Assembly: GCA_946477855.1 (NCBI GenBank)
Contig: CAMKZU010000002.1
Span: 46,475-110,474, forward strand
Length of the DNA: 64,000 nt
DNA from: an uncultured Lactobacillus sp.
GTDB lineage: Bacteria > Bacillota > Bacilli > Lactobacillales > Lactobacillaceae
Direction of reading: 5' to 3'
A program made the translations under genes and the position numbers. Of this stretch, positions 61,801-64,000 are shown piece by piece. The notes under the pieces are model-generated. The model saw nothing but the letters and a program-made list of their open reading frames with translations, was not told where the DNA came from and made no database searches. Numbering within the stretch: the first letter of the stretch is position 1; every line of letters starts with the position of its first letter.

Positions 61801-64000
61801 GAATTAACACCATCATTGTCTTTAGCTGCATTAATTGCTACTTTGGCGTTAGCTAAGTCTTTATTAATAGTTTCTTGATAATGTTGTTTATCTTCTGGAC
61901 TTAAAACAGTATCGTCAAAGTCGTCAATTGTACTTAAAGCGTTATTAGCTGCTTCTTCAACTTCCTTGATTGCATCTTGACGCTGTTTATTTAAATTATT
62001 AGAGCCGGTATTAGCAGCATTTTCTTGATAACCAGTAATATTTTTAATAGCATTGTCTTGATCTGTTTCAATTGCATTTTCATCTTCGTCTTGAGTGATT
62101 TTAGCAACACTTGCAGCAGTTGCAGTATTAATTAGTTCTTGATATTTGGTTTTTTCCTCGTCACTCAGATTTTTATTATTTGTAATCGTAGCAATGGCTT
62201 TGTCTTTTGCATCCTGAATTGCTGCAATAGCTTGATTACGTCGACCACTTAAGTTTTGCTCATCAAGTAAATTGTTTAATGCAGCAGTGCCTTCTTTAAC
62301 TGCGGTATTAATATCAGCTATAGTTTCAGCCTTATCAATGCGGCTATTATAACCTTGACTTCCGGTAAGCAATTCACTGGCTTTATTGGCAGCATCGTCT
62401 TTATTCTTGGCCGTTAAATTAGGATTATTCTGAATTTTGTTAACAATGTCTTGTTTAACTGTTTCCAGTTGCTTTTTAGCAGCAGCCTTATAAGCACTTA
62501 AAACGTTCTGCTTACCGTCAATAATATCCTGGTTAATAGCGGTAAGTGAGTCATGGCTAGCAATCGTGTTGGTAGCATTAGTGACCGCGTTATCAATATT
62601 AGTTTCTTGGTCAACCCCTAAATTGTTTTTAGCTTCAGTTGCATCTTGCTCAATTTGCTTTTTAGCAGCAGCCTTATAGGCATTTAAAACGTTCTGCTTA
62701 CCGTCAATAATATCCTGGTTAATAGCGGTAAGTGAGTCATGGCTATCAATCGTGTTGGCAGCATTAGTGACCGCGTTATCAATATTAGTTTCTTGGTCAA
62801 CCCCTAAATTACTTTTTGCTTCATCTGCGTCTTGTTTAACTTGCGCTTTAGCAGCCGTCTTATAAGCGTCTAAAACATTCTTTTTACCATCAATGATGTC
62901 TTGTTTAATAGCGGTAAGTGAGTCATGGCTAGCAATCATGTTAGCAGCATTAGTGACCGCGTTATCAATATTAGCTTCTTGGTCAACCCCTAAATTGTTT
63001 TTAGCTTCAGTTGCATCTTGTTCAATTTGTTCTTTAGCAGCATCCTTATAGGCATTTAAAACATTCTTTTTACCATCAATAATGTCCTGTTTAATATCAG
63101 TAGCAGAATTGTGACTGTCAATCGTGTTACCGGCATTGGTGACTGCATCATCAATATTAGTTTCTTTAGTTACTCCTAAGTTGGTCTTAGCAATATCTGC
63201 ATCTTGTTTAACTTGTGCTTTAGCATTTTCTTTAAAAGCGTTTAAAATATTATCCTTTGTCGATTTTAGTATTTGGGTAATATTTTGGCTACTGGCAGCA
63301 TTATCTTCAATTTTATCAATTGCCGCTAAGGCATCTGTCATGGCGGTTTCGGCTTTGCCAACTTGACCGAGGACATTTTCATAGTTTCTGGTATAACCAA
63401 CAATTTCTGATTTAGCAGCAGCTTTATTGATTAAACTTTCAGCAGCAGCTTTTCTCTTATTGATAATTTCGTCATCATCAGTGCCGTAAATAGATTTACT
63501 GGTATCACCAGTTGTAGTTGTCGTATCAGTAACCACTTGGTCTATTTCATCAAGATATTGTTTTTGTTCATCCTCAGGTAAACCAGAGTTTTTAATCCGC
63601 TCTTTAGCTTGGGCAGCTGCTTCATTAATATCTTTTGCCGCCTGGTCTTTTTGCTTACCGGTATGGGTACCCTTAATATGATCAAGACCCTTATTAACGT
63701 CTTCTTTCGGATTATTGCTACTAATAATATCTTTAATCGCCTGATTTAAGGCATTTTGAATGTCTTCTTTATCATCTGCATGCTGTGTAATTTGTTCTTT
63801 AGCAGCATCTTGTAAAGCTTTTACGGCAGCAATAGTATCCTGAACGCCTTGAATTGCATCTTTTGCTTCTTTTTGATGGTTATCAATAGCTTTTTCATTA
63901 TCGTCTTGATCAAGATCACCTTCAGTAGCAACGATTTCTTTTGGTCGCTTGAGCTTGTCTTTTATACCGTTAATTAACTCGTCTACCGGTGATTTAACAT
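55881..64000 (-). CDS. Giant repetitive surface protein with SLAP anchor (5' end outside window)
   Basis: At least 2,705 residues are visible; the frame stays open to the right edge without a start, so signal peptide and N-terminus are missing. The GTG at 63534-63536 is not the start, since the same repeat pattern continues upstream. The visible part is dozens of helical repeats rich in Ala, Asp, Lys, Asn and Gln, of the DUF1542/FIVAR type, predicting a long thin rod; near the upstream end several are nearly identical 62-residue copies. The C-terminus has four SLAP modules in two pairs (56520-56670, 56310-56480, 56070-56220, 55884-56050), which bind wall polymers without a covalent link. No LPxTG. 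Adhesion, aggregation or biofilm roles are plausible but unproven. Confidence 0.9.
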   Translation of the reverse strand, partial: VKSPVDELINGIKDKLKRPKEIVATEGDLDQDDNEKAIDNHQKEAKDAIQGVQDTIAAVKALQDAAKEQITQHADDKEDIQNALNQAIKDIISSNNPKEDVNKGLDHIKGTHTGKQKDQAAKDINEAAAQAKERIKNSGLPEDEQKQYLDEIDQVVTDTTTTTGDTSKSIYGTDDDEIINKRKAAAESLINKAAAKSEIVGYTRNYENVLGQVGKAETAMTDALAAIDKIEDNAASSQNITQILKSTKDNILNAFKENAKAQVKQDADIAKTNLGVTKETNIDDAVTNAGNTIDSHNSATDIKQDIIDGKKNVLNAYKDAAKEQIEQDATEAKNNLGVDQEANIDNAVTNAANMIASHDSLTAIKQDIIDGKKNVLDAYKTAAKAQVKQDADEAKSNLGVDQETNIDNAVTNAANTIDSHDSLTAINQDIIDGKQNVLNAYKAAAKKQIEQDATEAKNNLGVDQETNIDNAVTNATNTIASHDSLTAINQDIIDGKQNVLSAYKAAAKKQLETVKQDIVNKIQNNPNLTAKNKDDAANKASELLTGSQGYNSRIDKAETIADINTAVKEGTAALNNLLDEQNLSGRRNQAIAAIQDAKDKAIATITNNKNLSDEEKTKYQELINTATAASVAKITQDEDENAIETDQDNAIKNITGYQENAANTGSNNLNKQRQDAIKEVEEAANNALSTIDDFDDTVLSPEDKQHYQETINKDLANAKVAINAAKDNDGVNSARQAGKTSINEDLAAGQLIVAKSQANIALQDEKKKDLDTINQAFADNKINSEQKDALTDKINDFYETATSKVYNDSTAEQVAKDRDDGIAAMASVASSIASEEAKYLEQQKDDALTNKDTGLNALAEKIRTSIEKDPNLSGKEKGDYYDEISSALTSAKTDIQNAHSQDEIATATNAGREALNKILAKVVLQSSRSAALKELLNTCTDVSNQITNLQNVNSTTKDGLIKQLTDYYNDAVAKVKNVPAAQVDSEKQQGIDNMNAVIRDAQSLDYNIDHAKQEVDKQADQAISTINQSAMSDADKTQTIAKINDERAKAKQNIELQKNNDAVDKAKNDGKDAIGQVAATAMTADLENAKHHSEEAINQAAQEAISRLKSSYDTLSAEEKEEASSQYEQAISDINQAVADAKSKLQNGKTKDGINKITTDTINAINKAEASGNLAITKAQARKAIKDVADEIKNSLKDKKDQDNVDSILENAAAEIAAAKDSSTVLSSRDSAINHIKGIKTTADSNDAAKIKNAKDEAIKALTAELNGQTNNPGAPGILAQIDQITGLSVEEKAQYKSQATAAKNKAVSQVNGQQTTDDIASTKTTGIINIDKALSAAQLQAAKNNANKYLADIAQTAADNIKKIEQSALSDTEKAQQIDLINSNKETAIQNINQAQSLDEVEKVKQGAENAITGIVQNAKENAALLQEQNAAYNSLVEQAKKLSQRLNDDRLHNKVDQNQYDDLSKAISEALSAAKAEISAATHLDKINAAKGNGETALNKVNNDIANEEALAQALNDLQTAATSAKAKADKTEDSAVADQMKAQIDQEQKKAAANIIAARNNKQNTITQIQTAASEGITTISKLGDDFDNKNQIVKGLKEYAASAKTDVDGLDIAGNDVASGYNDIERVLNNFISLIYAGTSDKLSQLEQDAKTNIDQAKLPSQLTAEKNNLINKFKEYLKNKGEITSVATNLEQEQIEKLQKQLDEAVNRTIDKIAGVKLENTYENALAQAQNAQQGKAQQDEIPNFGKKEIDRIFQVAQEKAEIVKAKQEAISQVEQAQKEANDAIEKSGLSPEDQQKQKDQIKTIVEQAKTDINSVQQSETEAKDQINGKRDQAVDKFNTIKDQAALTGQKTKAEDILKDKQTKAHNIIDQSQLTAEQKKAAKAAIDDAYQQSFQNIEKATAISDIPDEANIGQNIDRLLTKPETGTEPEWFNDEQNNALKGAEGVDGLNNAYSRLKDRLKDKLSPELLDHIHEQIKAINNATDIQTTSAAYDEAMTIINKQQAKADIDEEAAKVTAEIDSNDRLATESKNRLKEQIKNDSQKAKDQIDAITAPKGDTLGKKDQIDKITETAKSDINNAGNAAKEESISSLKADANNELAAEHQKAVAELKEKFGENADTTNVDKAYHEHSQVNGDSIEDITAAKIAAVKEIAKGAVADTANNAKNQVDKLKHQDGSDYTSAEKQAIKDYIDQEAAKANSDQTGTIDQAQDSTGIETARKNAVDKISSIIVSDSKELEDVLNNNSKVQKERLKVAYDSAVKALTDRFKDKANTTSVDQAYEKAKDALNDPANADKLAATELAGEKAIAAGALAEAQKAAACEIQSTGKYTEQEKKAIINQINTDLNTANNTLNQPEVNDSQTITKLRDDAINQIYLDATDSATIDHILHDNSQHENNHSSTTQSVPAPVDNKPIDNTGKEEKEEPELDLSHSEELALMHNAYLYDEKGQRANKVVLGAGSIITSYGIKEINGKHYYILVDRGNKDQVYYVAIGNVVSTGRKLKHNAYVYNKHGKRIKKASVLRKGNNINTYGSAVNIRGKKYFIIAKNRFVKAANIAIQKTAVTAVTASPVNEPVTEKQQTVVEKTIMHNSYLYDQNGKRANKLIILAGSTVNTVNFQMINNKGYYMLDDGLFIAAANIDAKKIKLKHNAYIYSQHGIRISKKVLHKHKVVKTYGSAVRINNKKYYIIAKNKYVEQANFK
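55884..56670 (-). other. Four SLAP (S-layer-type) wall-binding modules
   Basis: Each module follows HNAYLYD..G.R.....L..G..I.TYG....I....YY.I......A..N. They occur as two pairs: the first module of each pair has ANKLxxLAGS-like text, the second has KHNAYIYxxHG.R. This indicates duplication of a two-module unit. Lys/Arg-rich and anionic-polymer-binding by family knowledge. Confidence 0.85.
62470..63230 (-). repeat. Tandem 186-bp coding repeats
   Basis: Four units in exact 186-bp phase. The marker GTGAGTCATGGCTA recurs with its TCAT at 62551, 62737 and 62923, and a diverged copy falls at about 63109. Each encodes 62 residues (GVDQETNIDNAVTNA through AYKAAAKKQ). The three central units are almost identical at the DNA level, implying recent amplification. 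Confidence 0.9.

Noticed and set aside
62470..63230. Possible CRISPR-like array
   Set aside because: Regular 186-bp period without spacers; the units are in-frame coding repeats.
63534..63536. GTG as start codon of the giant gene
   Set aside because: The same frame stays open to 64000 and continues the same repeat pattern (for example AAAQAKERIKNSGLPEDE), and no ribosome site precedes the GTG. The gene is cut by the window edge.
1..64000. Insertion sequences, integrases or prophage genes
   Set aside because: No transposase, integrase or phage structural gene and no flanking repeats were found in the translated frames; the SHOCT remnant is the only broken gene seen.

Overview
The window reads as chromosomal DNA of a Lactobacillus sensu stricto species (L. 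delbrueckii group). The evidence is AT-rich sequence, frequent TTG/GTG starts behind strong Shine-Dalgarno sites, the lactobacillar order metG-tatD-rnmV-ksgA-veg-purR-glmU, SLAP-type surface-layer domains, a PepC/PepE-type peptidase, a tyrosine T-box and an M-box. The exact species cannot be fixed from this sequence. I see no insertion sequence, prophage, CRISPR array or plasmid function.

Layout. 1-6.4 kb: a probable structured small RNA, a membrane-anchored C39-like peptidase, a cytoplasmic multicopper oxidase, a lysine-tailed orphan protein, a small membrane protein, an O-antigen-ligase-like polytopic protein and a DUF2187-like protein. 6.4-9.8 kb: a guanylate-kinase-like protein, then three tandem NlpC/P60 cell-wall hydrolases; WalR-like TGTAAC sites precede them and the third has lost its second active-site His. 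9.8-15.4 kb (minus strand): hflX, then a three-gene operon of NCS1 permease, DUF917 protein and hydantoinase/oxoprolinase. 15.8-18.6 kb: a DHA2 drug-exporter-like MFS protein, an orphan HicB-like protein and a short mutarotase-fold protein. 18.7-23.4 kb: an envelope operon of LCP ligase, a divergent PlsY and a 990-residue LTA-synthase-type protein with a large extra membrane region. 23.5-29.6 kb: T-box/tyrS, Nudix, YbjQ, tRNA-Thr, a secreted orphan, an HD hydrolase, ogt and a solitary ThsB-like TIR protein. 29.7-36.7 kb: a nucleoside import and salvage operon (two BMP lipoproteins, ATPase, two permeases, nucleoside hydrolase). 36.8-43.5 kb: C1 peptidase, a SHOCT-domain remnant, hsp20 with a CIRCE operator, a greA paralogue, a Y-family polymerase plus YolD-like gene behind two LexA-type boxes, a catalytically degenerate CPBP protein, tRNA-Gly and an SRAP protein. 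43.6-55.7 kb: housekeeping genes trpS, comEB, a TPM protein, M-box/mgtA, then metG to glmU. 55.9-64 kb (minus strand): the 3' part of a giant repetitive surface protein (more than 2,700 residues visible) ending in four SLAP modules. Its start lies beyond the right edge.

Themes: envelope construction and remodelling (NlpC/P60 set, LCP-PlsY-LTA operon, glmU, giant SLAP protein), nucleobase/nucleoside salvage (BMP operon, nucleoside hydrolase, NCS1 operon, PurR), and stress responses with readable operators (CIRCE, LexA boxes, WalR box, Mg2+ riboswitch). The best candidates for undescribed biology are the solitary TIR gene, the enlarged LTA-synthase protein with its divergent PlsY, the NCS1/DUF917/hydantoinase operon, the giant repeat protein, and three unannotated transcript candidates at 97-272, 15668-15755 and 42506-42634.
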